Assembly (NCBI GenBank): GCA_028716845.1
Contig: JAQUPF010000010.1
Coordinates: 1 to 64,000 of the forward strand
DNA length: 64,000 bases
Direction of reading: 5' to 3'
Origin: a bacterium
Lineage (GTDB): Bacteria; Auribacterota; Tritonobacteria; UBA1439
The notes under the pieces are model-generated. The model saw only the letters and a list, made by a program, of their open reading frames with translations. It searched no databases and was not told the DNA's origin. Within the stretch, counting starts at the first letter, position 1, and every line of letters begins with the position of its first letter. The position numbers and the translations under genes are program-made. This document shows positions 62,967 through 64,000 of the stretch, piece by piece.

Positions 62967-64000
62967 ATGAAGATCCTGTGGATCACCGACAACTTCCTGC
63001 CGCACTACGGCGGCTCGCGCGTCCTCTACCACCAGACGATGCGGCGCCTCCCGGCGGGGACGGTGACGCTCCTGACGAGGCGGGTGCCCGGCTGGCGGCG
63101 GTTCGACGCCGCCTCCGGCATCGATACCCGGCGCGGCTTCTTCCGGGGGCCGCCGGGGCCGGCGTTCCTGCGCGAGCTCCCCGTCTACGCCGAGATGCTC
63201 GCCCGCGGCGCCTGGCTGCTCCTCCGGACGCGGCCGGACGCGATCGTCTGCGGGGAACTTCTCCCCACCGGCCTCGTCGGCCTGCTCCTCTCCCGGATGG
63301 GCGGCCGGCCGTTCCTCGTGTACGTCCACGGCGAGGAGCTCGGCACGTACGAGCGGCTCCGCGGCGAGCGGCGGCTGGCGTTCTCGGTCCTCCGGGCGGC
63401 GGACGCGGTGCTCCCGAGCGCGTCGGAGGCGCGGGCGAAGGCGCTCGCGCACGGGGCGCGGCCGGACCGCGTCCATCTCCTCACGCCGGGCGTCGCCGAC
63501 GAGCTGCTCGAGGCGCGCCCCCGCCCGGAGCGGGCGCGGGCCCGCTTCGGCCTCGAGGGGAGGCCGCTCCTCCTGACCGTGGGCCGTCTCGTCGAGCGGA
63601 AGGGACACGCGGACGTCCTGCGCGCCGTCCGGGCGCTCGGCCGTGACTTTCCGGGGCTCGCCTGGCTCGTCGCGGGGACGGGGCCGCTCGACCGAAGGCT
63701 GCGGGAACTCGCCCGCGAGCTCGGCGTCGAGGAATCCGTCGTCTTCGCCGGCCGGCTCCCCGACGGGGATCTCGCCGACTGCTACGCGGCGTGCGACGTC
63801 TTCGTCATGCCGAACAGGGAGCTCGCGGGCGGCGACACCGAGGGGGCGGGGATCGTGCTCCTCGAGGCGGCGGCGATGGGCAGGCCGGTCGTCGCGGGGC
63901 GGGCCGGCGGGACCGGCGATTCGGTCGTCGACGGGGTGACGGGGTTCCTGGTCGACCCGGACCGGCCGGGTGAACTCGAGGACCGGCTCCGGCTGCTCCT
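62967..64000 (+). CDS. Family 4 glycosyltransferase, 3' end cut by the window
   Basis: The frame opens at ATG 62967 and stays open to the window end, so at least 344 residues are encoded. It begins ILWITDNFLPHYGGSRVLYHQTM and has VYVHGEELGTYERL, LLTVGRLVERKGHADVLRAV, a PNRELAGGDTEGAGIVLLEAAAMG catalytic block and TGFLVDPDRP near the end. The protein should be nearly complete. It is the third glycosyltransferase of the operon. Confidence 0.9.
   Translation, partial: MKILWITDNFLPHYGGSRVLYHQTMRRLPAGTVTLLTRRVPGWRRFDAASGIDTRRGFFRGPPGPAFLRELPVYAEMLARGAWLLLRTRPDAIVCGELLPTGLVGLLLSRMGGRPFLVYVHGEELGTYERLRGERRLAFSVLRAADAVLPSASEARAKALAHGARPDRVHLLTPGVADELLEARPRPERARARFGLEGRPLLLTVGRLVERKGHADVLRAVRALGRDFPGLAWLVAGTGPLDRRLRELARELGVEESVVFAGRLPDGDLADCYAACDVFVMPNRELAGGDTEGAGIVLLEAAAMGRPVVAGRAGGTGDSVVDGVTGFLVDPDRPGELEDRLRLL

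Overview
The window is 64 kb of very GC-rich, densely packed bacterial DNA with about 57 protein genes, one tRNA and very short gene gaps. Start and stop codons often overlap (ATGA or GTGA). A heptose pathway (gmhA plus a heptose-phosphate adenylyltransferase), a likely lipoprotein, a Wzx-type flippase and an O-antigen-ligase-type protein suggest a Gram-negative cell envelope. A PPi-type phosphofructokinase signature, a NuoE/NuoF/GltD-NuoG-like complex resembling electron-bifurcating enzymes, and a molybdenum hydroxylase fit an anaerobic or fermentative life. The phylum cannot be fixed from this sequence; an uncultured PVC-related or Omnitrophota/Auribacterota-like lineage is only a guess.

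Layout. 1-5 kb: a translationally coupled operon pfk-gmhA-hldE(C)-thiE-thiC, then a PfkB sugar kinase. 5-9 kb: tRNA-Gly(CCC) and gatC, an intergenic repeat, then gatA-gatB. 8.7-14 kb: accD, folC, nagA and glmS (fatty acid, folate and amino-sugar supply). 14-17.5 kb: a membrane histidine kinase and its NtrC-type sigma54 activator. 17.5-28.8 kb: a PAP2 phosphatase, two tandem alkaline-phosphatase-superfamily enzymes, a ribbon-helix-helix-like mini-protein, an Oxa1/EMC3-like membrane protein, CysD-CysN, a third alkaline-phosphatase-superfamily enzyme and a UDP-sugar dehydrogenase. This is the most system-like accessory cluster. 28.8-33 kb: an M50-like protease, an ATP-grasp enzyme, a zinc-ribbon/coiled-coil protein and a TrpB-like PLP enzyme. 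33.4-38 kb: a three-subunit molybdenum hydroxylase, a REP-type Y1 transposase bounded by hairpins, and a MoaD-like protein. 38-43.6 kb (minus strand): nuoE-nuoF and a large GltD/NuoG fusion. 43.7-52 kb: a phosphodiesterase, the minus-strand operon DUF1015-aminotransferase-serA-gdhA, a GT-C-like membrane protein and serC, which together form a serine/glutamate block. 52-53.8 kb: adenine deaminase. 53.8-64 kb: a surface-polysaccharide cluster (two methyltransferases, CDP-alcohol transferase, flippase, polymerase/ligase, three glycosyltransferases, a CDP-paratose-2-epimerase-like enzyme), cut off by the window end.

Regulation. Many transcription units start with recognisable sigma70-type elements (TTGnnn, a 17-18 bp spacer, TAnnnT, often with an extended TG). 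In three cases the -10 box lies so close to the ATG that the mRNA should be leaderless. Intergenic space holds two families of dispersed AT-richer repeats. One is a long imperfect palindrome present three times; the other is a CTTTCAACT-type repeat present twice in opposite orientations. No CRISPR array, rRNA, prophage or riboswitch was seen.
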